DNA from: Dipteris shenzhenensis
Lineage: Eukaryota; Polypodiophyta; Polypodiopsida; Gleicheniales
Reading direction: 5' to 3' (one strand)
NCBI GenBank assembly: GCA_047967505.1
Contig: CM106539.1
Length of the DNA stretch: 64,000 bases
The notes below the pieces were generated by a model. The model worked only from the letters and a program-made list of their open reading frames with translations. It made no database searches and had not been told where the DNA came from. A program made the translations under genes and the position numbers. Shown here one piece after another: positions 33,059 to 46,297 of this stretch (position 1 is its first letter; each line of letters opens with the position of its first letter).

Positions 33059-34489
33059 AAACCTCAAGGTATCGCGAGCCTTCGAGGCGGATCCTGTATC
33101 GAGGTATTGCATCACGTGACGGGCAAAGTCAATCTTACGCACAAGGGAAGGAGGCAATACTATGGGTGATGAGGAGTGGGAAGCCAGAGATGGAAGCCAC
33201 AGTGGATGTGATGAGGGCAGTTCCAAAGTGGGTGAATGTCCTCCTGAGCAAGGATATGGGGTACTTGGAATGGCTAGCCGTATGACACCGAGGTGAAACG
33301 GCCAGGTGGCGCTATGAGTTCATGGTGGTGTTTAAGTTGGTGATGGATCTATATGTGAAGAAGGAGTTGGAGGATGATACAGAGGAGTCCGGGAGTGAAA
33401 CGGAGGATGAAACAGCGAGAGTCAGAGAGCGGCTCGGAAAGTGAAAGTGAAGATGAGGACTCGGAGGAGGAAGAAAGGCGCAGGTGGAGTCAGGTATGGT
33501 GGCAGGCCCAAGCAGAAAGGAGAACCGGATCTGAAACAATGGCCAAAGAGACAAAAGGGATGACTAATGGAAGCAGGGAAGTAGAACCGTGTCGTGGGAG
33601 TGTGAGATGTGCGCCAAGTAGGATGATCAGCAAACAGGTGACTTGGGGTCCAACCGAGGCGATGGACGTCACAGAAGATGCGAGGCCCCAAGTGGGTAGC
33701 ACGGAGTGTGCGAAGCCCCGAGTGAACGGCACGAGAGCCGTGAGATGCATGGAGGGTGCAAAGCCCCGAGTGAACGGCGCAGGAGTCGTGAGATGCATGG
33801 GAAACGGCGCGGAAGGCACGAGGTGTGGAAGCAATGACCCGAGAGGTGCATTGGTGAAAATAGGTGGTGCGAACCCCTGAGATGCTATAACCATAGTGAA
33901 GACCTGAGGCGCGAGAAGCACGATAACAGTGACCAGAGGCGTGAAAGGCGTAGTGACGGAGACGAGAGGCACGAGAGGTGCGGGAGGCGTGAAAGAAACG
34001 AAGAGCAGTGCCATTGTCCCAAAGTCAAATTAAACAAACGCTCAAGTGTGAGGAGGGTGGGATGAGGAGCACGGAAGGTGCAAGCCCAAGACCAAGTGAC
34101 GTGGTAGGCCCAAAGGAAAGTCAGAAAAATGCTGAAGGCGTGCAGGTGACCAATGAAAATGCGGTAGGCACAGGAATGAAACGGGTAAGTGCTCAAGGCA
34201 CAAACGATGGAAAGGGAGTAGAGGTGATGAAAAACGGTGAACGGGGCAAGGTCAAGAGAGCAATCAGAAGCCCGTGGCAACGCAGAGGTGTGTGCAGAAG
34301 AGATACCGAGGTAGAAAGGAAAAACGCCGAGGTGGAGAAGCATGAGGTGAAGACAAGAGATGGAAAGGGGAAATGGTGGAGTACAAGTGCAGGTCTAGAT
34401 AGATGCAGAGGCATGACACAAAGTGAGGCCTTAGGGCAGAGGAGAAAGCATGAGGAGGAAGAAGAAGAAAAGAAGGTGATGACGGTCAA
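33059..34489 (+). pseudogene. E-element gag-like ORF region, broken
   Basis: One frame (to 33,285) has VNVLLSKDMGYLEWLAV. After a stop another has WRYEFMVVFKLVMDLYVKK. A third (33,374-33,880, 168 aa) has a Ser/Glu-acidic run, then EEEERRRWSQVWWQ and 48-bp repeats encoding AKPRVNGTRAVRCMEG (33,713 and 33,761). A further frame (34,008-34,649) is Lys/Glu-rich. The order matches the intact-frame copy at 63,952-63,365 on the minus strand. Function unknown; a Gag-like packaging role is a guess from position only. The element is cut at about 34,489. Confidence 0.65.
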
Positions 34490-34564
34490 ACTCTCACAAC
34501 CTATTTTCAAAAATTTCTCTCCTAGCCTATTGGGCACGCAACAATTTTTCCCCAAAAAAAAAAA

Positions 34565-35058
34565 TCTATTACAAATTTCTCTCTCAACCTCAAAACCACT
34601 CAAACCTCCCTACCTATTGCGTATGCAACAACTTCAAAACAAAATTTAATCATAAATCTCTCCAAAAAACTCCTCAATAAAAGAAGAACAATCTATTACA
34701 AATTTCTCTCTCAACCTCAAAACCACTCAAACCTCCCTACCTATTGCGTACGCAACAACTTCAAAACAAAATTTAATCATTAATCTCTCCAAAAAACCCC
34801 TCAACAAAAAAAAACAATCTATTACAAATTTCTCTCTCAACCTCAAAACCACTCAAACCTCCCTACCTATTGCGTATGCAACAACTTTAAAACAAAATTT
34901 AATCATAAATCTCTCCAAAAAACTCTTCTCACGACACTTTATTACAAATTTCTCTCTCAACCTCAAAACCACTCAAACCTCACTACCTATTGCGCATGCA
35001 ACAACTTCAAAACAAAATTTAATCATAAATCTTTCCAAAAAACTCTTCTCATGACACT
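34565..35058 (+). repeat. Minisatellite, four units of 120-127 bp
   Basis: Units begin near 34,565, 34,692, 34,818 and 34,938, each with ACAAATTTCTCTCTCAACC and a CCTATTGCGTATGCAACAAC segment. It separates the truncated E element from duplication copy B. Confidence 0.9.
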
Positions 35059-35340
35059 TTATTAATATAAGAAATCCATTTATAATATTTTTACTCCATA
35101 ATATAATAAATTTTTATTAACTAATATTAAAATATAATTTTGTTAAATATATATATTATTAATCTATAAATTAATATAATTATTATATAAATAAATATAT
35201 AAATACATTAATTTAAAAAATATAACTTGAAAGGGAGGTCTTCTAGCATATGTGCTTTATATAATACTTATTCTTAAAACAATGAAGAATTAGTGAATAT
35301 ATTGCTATTCTATACATTATTAACTTAAAAACTAATATAA
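35059..35340. other. AT-rich stretch before copy B
   Basis: No gene seen. Continuous in character with the start of copy B, so the duplication may begin inside it; the matching sequence left of base 1 is outside the window. Confidence 0.5.
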
Positions 35341-36208
35341 ATATCATTTAATTATTATATACATTTAAATAAATATATAAATTATTAATATTATACATTA
35401 ATAACATTTAAAATTATGTAGATTATATACTAATAACCTTTCAATTTTAAAAAGTAGTCAATTAAAGAATTGAATTAATTTAAAAAATAAGAAAATATTA
35501 GATTTTACACACGTACTTTTAGCACATATGCTTTTCTTTCATGTGTATAATACTTGTTAGTTAGTCGAAGAATGAAAAATTAGATAATGCATTTGTAAGG
35601 TAGGTATTTAAAGCCATAGAATCTAGAAGAGGTTTAGCATACTTACTTACCTTTGTTACTATGTGTAATACTTTGCAAAAGCCTTAAACAAAGTTTAAGG
35701 CTTTGCACAAAACTACAGTATCATTGCATCCATATCATTTTTTTACTTTAGCAACCACCAGATATCCATGGTGTCCATGATATGGAATACATATTTCTTC
35801 TGAATATTTCTTATCACATACTTTTTCATTTCTTTTGATACACCATGCAGGATGAATGTAAGAAAATATGAATCGGTGTGCTTTTAGCCTAAGTACTTCT
35901 CCCTAATCAGTAGGATACTTTGACTAGGTAGACTTATAATTACTTAAAGTGAAGCCTTTGCAAAGGATTGTACCTTTTGATATACCATGCAGCATGAATG
36001 TAAGAAAATATGAATCGGTGTGCTTTTAGCCTATGTGCTTGTCCCTATTCAGTAGGATACTTTGACTAGGTAGACTTATACTTACTTAAAGTAAAGCCTT
36101 TGCAAAGGATCGTACCTATAAACAAAACACTTTGGAAAGCATATAACATATAGTCTATATATATCTAAACTAAATACTTTGGAATGCATATTTTATATAG
36201 TCCATATA
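35341..36208. other. AT-rich stretch, copy B
   Basis: Counterpart of 1-868 with a few substitutions. No gene. The 142-bp tandem duplication is at 35,837-36,120. Confidence 0.7.
35837..36120 (+). repeat. 142-bp tandem duplication, copy B
   Basis: Same two units as at 497-780; the first has G for C in the CATGCAGCATG segment. Confidence 0.85.
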
Positions 36209-36635
36209 CCTTAAATCTTATACCCTAAATCTTAAATCCTAAATTCCCTAAATCTTAGGTTATACAATCTAAGCTCTTAAACTTATATAACAGTTATAAT
36301 CCCTAAACCCTAAACCTTAAACCCTAACCCCTATAACTTAAATTCTAAAACCTAATTTTCAATCCTAAACCCTAAATTCTAGACTCTAAGCTCATGATCT
36401 TATATACTAAACCCCAAACCCTAAAACCTAAAACCTAAATCCTAAATCCTAAACCCTAAAACAATAATCATAAACCCTAAATGCTAAATCCTAAACCCTA
36501 AACCCTAGTGTCTAAACCCTAAACCCTAAACCCTAAAAACATAATCATAAATCCAAAACCCTAAACACTAAATCTTAAATCCTAAGCCCTAAATCCTTAA
36601 CCCTAAATACTAAACCCTAAACCCTAACCCTAAAA
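36209..36635. repeat. Degenerate telomere-like tract, copy B
   Basis: Same irregular CCCTAAA run as 869-1,295 with two single-base changes. Confidence 0.85.
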
Positions 36636-37360
36636 TATAATCAAAATTTAATGGATTTTTTCAATTTGTGTAATAGGTTTGATATATCCCGGGTGATCTG
36701 GTAAGACAATCATTTGGCTAATAACTTCGTATGGTGAAGTCCACCCCATGCACTAGCTTCCAACATCCATCATGTGATGTGAGTGAAATGGATTTCTGAA
36801 CATCCTACCACCTAATGTGACTCAAATGGATTTCTAAATATCCATCATGATCCTTACTGGAAATGATATATTATATTGGTGTCACATAGAAAGAGATTGG
36901 TTGAACTGAACGCATTGAAAGCGATGAATTGAGGAAGTCATATAGGAAAGTGACTTATGCTATACTAAAGATAGCCATACATGGTGATCAACCATGATAA
37001 GAGAGTATTTTGAGTTGTAACTAAAATGTGCACATGGTAGAGCTGAAGATGACTAGCTAGAAAATGAAGTCCTACCACAAAAATTATACACATGTAATTA
37101 GTGAGTATGAGATCTCAAATAATAATATCCCAAAAATATAGACAAAGTGAAACCATGGTGTTACATTCCCTCCATCACTAAAACAGTTGTCCTCAATTGG
37201 CAACCTTTAGGCGAAGGTACTCAACTAAAGTGCTTCCATATACAACTGTATAAAATGAAGGTAATCAGCAAGAATCACTATAGGTGCATGTGAGGCTATA
37301 TGGCTCAGAAGACTATTGTCAGAAACAGATTACTTTGATGACTAAAAGCCAACAACAATA
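36636..37360. other. Non-coding, no recognised feature, copy B
   Basis: Counterpart of 1,296-2,020; nothing assignable seen. Confidence 0.4.
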
Positions 37361-37689
37361 TACTATGATAACCAATCGGCTCGAGCATTGGCCAAGAATC
37401 CAGTATATCACTCCAAGACAAAGCACATTGATGTCAGAGAGCACTTCATCAGAGAAAGACTGTTACTTGGTGACATCACACTACAACATTATGATTAGTA
37501 AAGAGAATGATGCAGACATCTTTACCAAACCACTCGGTAAAGAGCTATTCAAGAAACACCGACTAGCTCTTGGTTTGACACAAAGGAAGGACATTCCCAT
37601 TAAAGGGGTATGATGGAATGTAATGTTCATTCCTTCTTCGATTCCCGAGAATCATCATCTTACTTCATGATGTTGATCTTGAGGGAAGG
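37361..37689 (+). pseudogene. Old copia RNase H C-terminus and PPT, copy B
   Basis: Same frameshifted RNase H end as at 2,021-2,349, with no difference seen by eye. Confidence 0.8.
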
Positions 37690-37952
37690 TGTTGAGAGTT
37701 CACGCTCAACATCATGTGATCACTTGTACATAGCACCATCATGTGATCATATGTGCATAGCACTAACCCAATAGAGTGCTATAAAGGAAAGGGTTAGATC
37801 CTCTAACCCTAACCCTAACCCTAAATGGGTTTGTATATATTCTACATTTTCAACTAAATCTAGTGTACAGTTAGTCATTTGTGGTGTGCTCTCTAGCTGT
37901 GCCCTCTCTTCTCATCTCCACTCTTCTCCTCTCCCCTCTTTATATTTTGTCA
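37690..37952 (+). repeat. Probable 3' LTR of old copia, copy B
   Basis: Counterpart of 2,350-2,612; the 3' limit is tentative. Confidence 0.55.
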
Positions 37953-39024
37953 GGGTACTACCCTAAAAGATCAATACAAATCAAAGCAGAGACCTCACGA
38001 TAGGAGAAGATGGTATTGGGTAGTGGCAAACATCTAGCTTGGAGAGTGTTATCTACATCGACAATAATGTTTTCAACTTCTTAGGATTCTCTTGTACAAG
38101 ATACTTCTGCAACTATTCAAGCTGATAATACTTCTATTATGTTACTAGACTGTCAACTTGAGCATGATAAGTCTATGCATGACTCACAGATGCCAAATGC
38201 TATTCATACTGAGGACCATATGGGCATGCCTACTTCAATTGAGGTTTGCATTGAGGAGGATAAGTCGGAGCCTCTTTCTCCTACAGATGAGTCGCAACAA
38301 TATTTTTCTGCCATGGATTCTTTGAATTCAGGAATGGATGCATGCCATCAATAAGTTATCTCTTCTATGGATACTCAGGTGGCTCCATGTCATTAGTTGG
38401 GGAACTACTAATACTTCTTCTTTTGTACTTAAAGACATGCATCGCTTGCTACAAGCTGTCTTTGACCCTATTATACAAAAATTTCGCCTAGCTTTCTATG
38501 TCAAGAAAGCTCACAAGGGTCCGAAGAAAATCTTTTTTGATGATGGTTTGGTTATGCCCCTCCATTTGCTTTTAGATTAGAATCAGATTACTCTGGAGGA
38601 TGTGGTCTTCATGTCCTCTCCTTCGGCATCCTACTTTTTGTACATCTTTTCCTTTGATACCTTGAGATGATTGTTTCTATCCTTTGGGCCAAGATGTTCT
38701 TTTTCTCCTTGTATTTTGTGTGGGTTTTTACCTCTTTTGAGGTTTCCCACTTAGTAATGAAAGCTTTACTATGAAAAAAAAGTGTGTTCAATCTTCATGA
38801 ATACATCCGACATTGTCTCCCCCACCAAATTATCTACAGAATTTATAGCAACACCAAGAAGGCAATGTCACCAATTATTAGTTTCATAAAATTAGTTGTC
38901 TACAACTGTGAGTTTTTTTAATAAATATTCTCAATTTTCAAACAAAATTTGACATCAATGTAAGACCATAGATTGGAGCATGGATTGATCAGACCCAGTA
39001 GTTCCCCATTTTGTCTGCCAATGC
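37953..39024. other. Unassigned stretch with short ORFs, copy B
   Basis: Carries the same short frames as copy A (38,139-38,354 and 38,338-38,580); the second has one Pro-to-Arg change. Product unknown. Confidence 0.35.
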
Positions 39025-39558
39025 TTTTCTCTTTTAAGAAGGATGGTTGGGTCTTGGAGAATGTGTGTTGATTATAGGGCATTGAATAAGATGACGATGA
39101 AGAATCATTTTCCCATACCAAGAATCAATGAAATCCTAGACAGTCTAAAAGGAGCTAAGTTTTTCAATCGGATTGACTTAAAAAGTGGATACCATCAGGT
39201 ACGAATTGCTCCACAAGATGTTCATAAGATAGCTTTAGGATAGCCAAGGATTGTATGAGATTTGGTAGTGCCCTTTGGATTGAGTAAGGCTCCATCCATC
39301 TTCAATAGGACGATGAGCCGGATATTTCAAAAATGTAGGTCTTTTGTTGGTACATTTTTCGATGATATTCTTGTATTCAATAAGGATGAGAAGGAACTTA
39401 GGGAGAACTTGAGGATTGTACTTGGGCTATTAAAAGAGCATTAGTTGTTTATAAATGCTAAAAGGAGTGAATTATTTTTTTCAAAGATATGATTTTTAGG
39501 GCATATTGTGACTAATGGTAAAATCAGGATGGATCTTAATAAGCTAAAAGTGAAAGGA
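39025..39558 (+). pseudogene. Ty3/gypsy RT fragment, copy B
   Basis: As 3,685-4,219, with FFDD at 39,355-39,366. It differs by a 1-bp deletion near 39,260 and an Asn-to-Ser change. Confidence 0.85.
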
Positions 39559-39844
39559 GGCAAGGAAGCTGAATATATTGCTCAACACCACTGAAGTATA
39601 TAATCTCTCGAAGGCAAACAGACTCTACCTTGCAAATGAGCCAAGGATGCTCTTATATAGAGAGAGGTGAGTGGCTTCTGAGTGGCTATCATGATAGCAC
39701 AATCTGAGTGGAGGTTCAACTGTGATCCGCTTCCATGTGAGGAATCATTTGTACAATGACAAGACATAAAGGTGAAGGTCTTACTTGGGACCTCGGGCAG
39801 TGTCTAATCACCAGATTACATATTTATCTCTAAACAATCTTTGT
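39559..39844 (-). promoter_or_regulatory. Caulimovirid promoter-like region, copy B (antisense)
   Basis: Counterpart of 4,220-4,505, with TATATAAG at 39,652-39,659 on the minus strand. Confidence 0.6.
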
Positions 39845-41399
39845 ACATTGGTCATGATGAAGGTCTTATCCAATGTGAACAGTGTCTAATCATCATGACT
39901 TGGATAGAGACTCACTCAGAATTCCCAGTGGAAAGAAGTAATCCACCATTCCGAGCTTGCCAATCAGGAGCTTGCCATTCCGAGCTTGCCAATCAGGAGC
40001 GCCTTCATGGGACAACATTTCAGGGAGAACATTGGGTTGCCTTTTTTCCACTTGACAGAAAATTTGTACATGGTAAAGAATTCCTACCATCGTGCAAGAT
40101 GGCCATGACCAATCTATTTATCAATGCAGCGCGTGCAAAAAGTTATGAAGTTCTAGTTATCTGTACAAACAATGAACTCTCGATTAAGAATGAAAAGCTC
40201 AAGCTTTTGAATAGTGCGCTTAACCTCAAGGATCTCCTTCTCAATTGAATGATAATTTAGTTCTGCTCCTTGAAATGTTTTGGAGTGATAGGCACAGAGG
40301 ATCTCCTGGGTTGCAGTATGCTCGAGCAGAACGGCACCCTAGAAGTGATCTGAAGCATCTATTTCAATAACCAGGGTACCAAAAGCACAAGGGATGTTGA
40401 GAGCTGGCAAATGTTGTACCTTTTCTTTGATATGTTGAATTGCTTGAGTTTGGATCAAACCCCAAGGAGGACTGTCTTTTCATAGGCATAGTTGAAGATG
40501 AAACCGGTCTCTAGCAAGTAGTTCATAGAAAGGAGACATGCGGTTTAGGCACCCGAGAAATCCTTGCAATTGGGTGTGATCCTGAATCTCATCAGGAAAG
40601 GCTAAGAGGGCCTTAAGGACATGCTCCTGCATCTAGATGGCTCCCTTTTGTATGTGGATGCCAAGGAATTCAATTGTCTCTTGGCCGATGGTAATCTTTT
40701 TGGCTGAGAGGGCCAAGCCTTTGGCTTTAAGCAAGTCCTACACAATCATTAAATGTTTGAGGTGGGAATTTACATCTTTGCTAGACAAGAATGTCATCTA
40801 TATATACAAGACAGAAAGAGTGATATGGACTGAAAATGGAGTCCATAAACTTCTGGAACTCTATCGGGGTAGTTTTAAGACCAAATGGAAAAACATTACA
40901 TTGGTAGAAACCTTGTGGAACCATGAACCCTGTTTTATGTAGCAGTCTTCAGGTTAGAGGCCGACCTGCTAAAATCCTACCTTCAAGTCAAACTTGGAGA
41001 AGATGGCTGAACCAGATTTCTTTTACATCAAGTACTCTTTATTTGGAATAGGGTAAGAGACAGAGAGTAAACATTTTTTGAGCGGCCTGTAATTAATCAT
41101 CAGCCATTTCTTACCCCTTTTTTGCTCGGAGTGCTTGTTGATGTAGAAGGCTACTACTGCCCATTCAGACTGGGAGTGAGAGATGAGGCCCATATCCAGG
41201 AGTTCCTGGATTTCCTGATTGCACAACCTTCTGTCATTCTGTGTGAAACCATACGCGCTCTCCTTGAAAGGTTTGGATCCTTCTCGTAGGGGGAGAGGGA
41301 CATGATGTTGGAAGATACGCTTGAATACGATAGGAGACTCGCTGTTGCAATCACGAAGAAACTTTTTTTGCATATCTTGTAGGGAAGAGAGAAGATGTA
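39845..41399 (-). pseudogene. Caulimovirid RT-RNase H, copy B (antisense)
   Basis: Same content and breaks as 4,506-6,060; the RT-start frame is 41,373-41,023 (116 codons). Confidence 0.8.
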
Positions 41400-42234
41400 G
41401 AGTATGCGTGGAGCCGTGTAGATTCTTCTACTCATTTTCTTGGAGAAGATTGTTGATATATTCTTCTAACTCTGCTCCCTGAAGAGGGCATTGTGCATCA
41501 AACTCTGTTCCCTGAAGAAGGCGATGTGCATCGTCAATTGCCTGGGGTCTGAATGTTGCTGGTGAAGGCATTGGGGAGGCCATAGGCATGGGGTTATACT
41601 CCAGAGGAGGCTTAACATAATCAAGGGAAAATGGAGAGGAGCACTGGTGGACTATTTTCAAATCTTCTTCAAGAGGCTTCAAAACCTTCTTCAGATGTTC
41701 CCTGGCAGGAAGATGAACAAGCATACCTTGGATGGTTAATACCATCTTACTTGTAGAGAAGCCAAAGGGAAGGTGATGGTTGAGGAAGTCATTGCCAATA
41801 ACAAGGTCAACTCCTTGTGACTCGAGCTTATAGAAATCAATAGTGGTAGAGTGTCCAGCTAGAGAAATGGCAATATTTGATGCGAATCTTTTTCCAAGCG
41901 ATCAATTTACCACCCATGGTGGATCCTCTCATTTGATCATGGGGCTCTGATTCTTGCTAGCATTTGGAGGGAAGAGCGTAGTATTTACAAATGTTAAATC
42001 TTGAACCAGTATCAACAAGAGCAATAAGCATATATGGAGAATACATGCAGGCTAAATCTGGACACTAATGAGCCAGGTCTTCATGGGGTTGCAAACTAGC
42101 TAAGCAAGCTACTAGAAGAAGTCGTGTAGGGAAAGCACGCTTGGGACTAGTGTCTGTTGTAAGAGAGTATAATTTGCATTGGGTGAGATGTTCACCCACT
42201 TTTCTATCTACGGAGTCAATAGAAGCCTGTGAAG
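41400..42234 (-). pseudogene. Caulimovirid protease and coat end, copy B (antisense)
   Basis: Counterpart of 6,061-6,895; the linker frame is 41,745-41,428. The inversion junction to the sense RT lies at about 42,234. Confidence 0.75.
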
Positions 42235-43399
42235 CCCTATTCCAAATGTTTACTCTCTGTCTCTTACCGTATTCCAAATAAAGAGACTTGATGCAAAAGA
42301 TATTTGGTTCAGCCATCTTCTCCAAGTTTGACTTGAAGCCAGGGTTTTGGCAAGTTAGGGCCTCCAGCTTCAAGACCACCATAAAATAGGGTTCATGGTT
42401 TCCCAAGGTTTCTACCAATGGAATGTTCTTCCATTTGGTCTTGAAACTGCCCCAGTATCTAGAGTTCTTGAAGTTTATGGACTCCATTTTCAGTCCATAT
42501 CACTCTTTCTGTCTTGTATATATAGATGACATTCTTGTCTACAGCAAAGATGTAAAGTCTCACCTCAAACATTTAATGATTGTGTATGATTTGCTTAAAG
42601 CCAAAGGATTGGCCCTCTCAGCCAAAAAGATTACCATCGGCCAAGAGAAAATTGAATTCCTTGGCGTCCACATACGTAAGGGAGCCATCCAAATGCAGGA
42701 CCATGTCTTTAAGGCCCTCTTAGCCTTTCTTGATGAGATTCGGGATCGTACCCAATTGCAATGATTCCTCAGGTGCCTAAACCACATTGCTCCTTTCTAT
42801 GAATAGCTTGCTAGAGACCACTTTCATCTTCAACTATGCCTTCGAAAAGATAGTCCTCCCTGGGGTTTGGCCCAAACTCAAGCAGTTCAACATATCAAAG
42901 AAAATGTACAACATCTGCCAACTCTCAACATCCCTTCTACTTCTGGTACCCTGGTTATTGAAACAGATGCTTCAGACCACTTCTAGGGTGTCGTTCTGCT
43001 TGAGCATACTCCAACCTAGGAGATCCTCTATGCCTATCACTCAGGAACATTTCAAGGAGCAGAACTAAATTATCATTCAATTGAGAAGGAGATCCTTGCA
43101 ATTAAGCACGCTATTTAGAAGCTTGAGCTTTTCATTTTTAATCGAGAGTTCATTGTTAGGATAGATAACTAGAACTTCAAAATGTTATGCACGTGCTGCA
43201 TTGATAAACAGATTGGTCATGGCTGTCTTGCATGATGGTAGGAATTCTTTACCATGTACGACTTTTCTATCGAGTAAATAAAGGGCAGCACCAATGTTCT
43301 CCCTAATATGTTGTCCCGTGAAGGTGCTCCTTATTGTTGGCAAGCTCGATGGATTACTTCTTCCCACTGGGAATGGACCCCACATTGAGTGAGTCTCTG
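42235..43399 (+). pseudogene. Caulimovirid RT-RNase H, copy B (sense)
   Basis: As 6,896-8,060, with YIDD at 42,519-42,530. It has Ala, His and Asp where copy A has Thr, Tyr and His in the 113-codon frame, so copy B is closer to the other family members. Confidence 0.8.
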
Positions 43400-43779
43400 T
43401 CCAAGTCATGATGATTAGACACTTTCCACTTTGGATAAGACCTTCATCATGACCAATATACAAAGATTCTTTAGAGATAAATATGTAATCTGGTGATTAG
43501 ACACTACACAAGGTCCGAGGTAAGACCTTCACCTTTATGTCTTGTCATTGTACAAATGATTCCCTCACAAGGAAGTGGATCATAGCTCAACCTCCACTCA
43601 GATAGTGCGATCATGAAGAGCCACTCAGAAGCCACTCAGCTGTCTCTATATATGAGCATCGTTGGCTCCTTTGCAAGGTAGAGTCTGCCTTGCAGAGCTT
43701 GTATACTTCAGTTTTCTTGAGCAATATATTTAGCTTTCCCTCCTTCTTGTCTTCAATTTGACTTCCACTCCTTACCGCC
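43400..43779 (+). promoter_or_regulatory. Caulimovirid promoter-like region, copy B (sense)
   Basis: Counterpart of 8,061-8,440, TATA-like box near 43,646-43,657. Confidence 0.6.
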
Positions 43780-45419
43780 GTGGTTCTTTGCATGCCTGTC
43801 TCATATCCGCCATTTGTCATAACTTACAAGTTGTTCTTCGCCATTGAACGTCCTCATATGTTTACCGCACCTCGTTTATATGTACAGATTAAGGGTTTAT
43901 CTATGAAACCAAAGTCTGAACACTATGCAATCCTTGTCCGTTCTGTCAATTATTTAGTGTCTACTATTAATCTTGCTATTCCTAGACATGTAAATACAAA
44001 GGATGAGTGTATCCTTTATGGCAAGACCAATGCTGAAGTCACAAGGTTCAAGTTTCATGCTCTCCCTATGCTAGCTGAGTAGGAGATGGACTATCAGTCG
44101 GTCAATCATATGGCCGAGTCCCACTCAAATTATGAGAACATCATAGCATCTGAATGCATACATCCAAGGCTCATGGTTCGACCTGTCCAATGGCCTAGAT
44201 CTTCTACCTCTAAAGATGCTAAAAACGATTGGTAATGCCTCTCTTGCTATTTGTGAGCAATTCGTAGGCCATTACAATTTCTACTCGCCTACTACATTTT
44301 CCAAGCCTCGACATTCTAAATGTGCCTATGGCTCCACGGCCTTCCCAAAGGTTCGCAAGTTCCACTGGAGATGGCGCTACTCTAGATGCCCACAACGGTT
44401 TCTTCGCTGTCATTCTGCAAGGTCAAGTCCATTGGATGTTTTATTTGCGGCAAGAAAGACCATTTCGTCTGTGACTGCACCAAAAAGCCTCGGAATCCTC
44501 AGTAGAAACAATTAAAAGGTTTCTTTGCTTATATGGTCGACCATCTTGAGCGCTGCGAGGTTGTATCACAAGGCAGTTCGAATGAATCAATCCTAGAGTG
44601 TTCTAAATCTGACACTCAGCAGTGCCTCCATTGTCAGCTGCATGATTCCTATGATTACTCTCATGACTACTACTGCTCTATAAGGTCTGATGAAGATGAC
44701 CCCAATGTTTGGAGCCTCATGAATTATCCTCTTCAATGCAGCCCCTTCCATGTTGACATCGAAATATCTTCTAGTAGCTCTGATGATACACCAGAGGAAC
44801 CTCCTCTTCCAAAAGTACATGCCCCCTTTGTTGGGCGTAGTTCCGACCGAGGCAAAGCCCAAGGATGAGGATTCAATAGAATTGCACTAGAGACATACCA
44901 AAGACTTTAAGACTTCAGAAGAACTCTCAGATTCTTCTCTCGCCACTCCAGTCTATCGTCTTCTTCCAGCAGATCAATATTCTGGTCCATCCATTTTTAG
45001 GCCTCCTCATAGTGTACATGATTCTTCTCCCTATTTTTTTCCTTCTCCCTTTTGGAAGACACTTGTTACTACACTTTCTGTTCTAGCCCCTCCTTTCCAA
45101 CCTTCTAGTAGATTGGCAATGCAACGCCCTATGTGCATGGACCAGTTTGAAAGTTTAGGCATCAGCATTGACATCCGTGTCCATCTTAAAATAATCACTG
45201 ACAATTGTAAAAAGTTGCAGGCTTCTATTGACTCCATGGATAGGAAAGTGGGTTAACATCTCACCCAATGCAAGTTATACTCTCTTGCAACAGACACCGG
45301 TCCCTCTACAAGCGTGCTTTCCTTACACGACTTCTTCCAGCAACTTGCTAAGCCAGTTTGCAACCCCATGAAGACCTGGCTCATTAGCATCCAGATTTAG
45401 CCTGCAGGTATTACTCCAT
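43780..45419 (+). pseudogene. Caulimovirid coat-like ORF, copy B
   Basis: As 8,441-10,080. The zinc knuckle near 44,434-44,475 keeps its first Cys (CFICGKKDHFVCDC), which is Arg in copy A. Frames are otherwise broken at the same places. Confidence 0.7.
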
Positions 45420-45479
45420 ATATGCTTATTGCTTCAGTTGATACTAGTTCAAGATTCAACATTTGTATATACCGTGCTC
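45420..45479 (+). pseudogene. Caulimovirid protease 5' part, copy B
   Basis: Same Asp-Thr-Ser variant as copy A. Ends at TGCTC (45,475-45,479), the left target duplication of the copia. The right duplication is deleted here. Confidence 0.75.
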
Positions 45480-45831
45480 TGTTGAGATATTGAGCTCCAC
45501 TCGTGATATGCCAGGGTGACCATTGTGCATTTATGTCACCGACTTGTTAGCTGTAGATACGGTTGGTACACCATGCACGAATAATAGCTGGACGACATCT
45601 ATCCTTATGTACTCTAGTTTGTGGCTCAGTTAGTATGCCACCTTAGTTAGCTGAGTTTGGTTTGAGACCCACATATAGGGTTCTCCTATTTCTTTGTACT
45701 AGAGTTCTTTTGGCTTACACAACTAAGAAGAGGAAAACAGTTTTCAGCCTCCACCTTTGTGTGTATTCCCCCATTGTGTATGTGAGAAAGCCACAAGTGA
45801 GACTCCTTCCCTCTCTCCCACTATCTTCACA
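45480..45831 (+). repeat. 5' LTR of copia, copy B
   Basis: 352 bp. Five differences from copy A's 5' LTR, four of them shared with copy A's 3' LTR. The primer site TGGTATCAGAGC follows. Confidence 0.93.
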
Positions 45832-46297
45832 TGGTATCAGAGCCTGGTTCGTGGTAAGGAGCTCAAGAAAGCAAACCAAGTTTGCAGTGTCTTAGTAAGA
45901 GGACCAGTGTTGCTTTCCTTTTTCGAGTTTGGGAGCAAATCTCTGCAGGTAGCACAGTCGAAAGTGCAAGAGTGCACTGTCTAAGATTGAGATGCCCTTC
46001 GCAGTGTGGCCATTTTGAAGGCGGAAGTTCTTCGCAAGCACTCAAAAAAAGGCCATATTTTTTATTGTGCGGCCACTGCTCTGCAGGTCGGTGAAAAGTG
46101 CTGTAGAAATTGCATCGTATGCCTGTGTGCAGAGATACTGGGAGTTGTAGAATCATCCTTGTTGCCTATTGATGCAAAATCATCACTAGGAAGTGACTGT
46201 GTGGTCAAATACCACTTTTATCAGTTTTGCAGATCTGCCCGTGTGAGGCAAAAGCTGTGTTTTTTTGCAGTAATAGAATATTTTACACTGTTCTATA

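Noticed and set aside
33490-34343. Pro/Ser/Phe-rich minus-strand ORFs as host genes
   Set aside because: They are complements of the purine-rich E coding strand; low stop frequency follows from composition.
34565-35058. CRISPR-like array
   Set aside because: Units are 120-127 bp contiguous tandem repeats without short repeats and unique spacers, in a plant genome.
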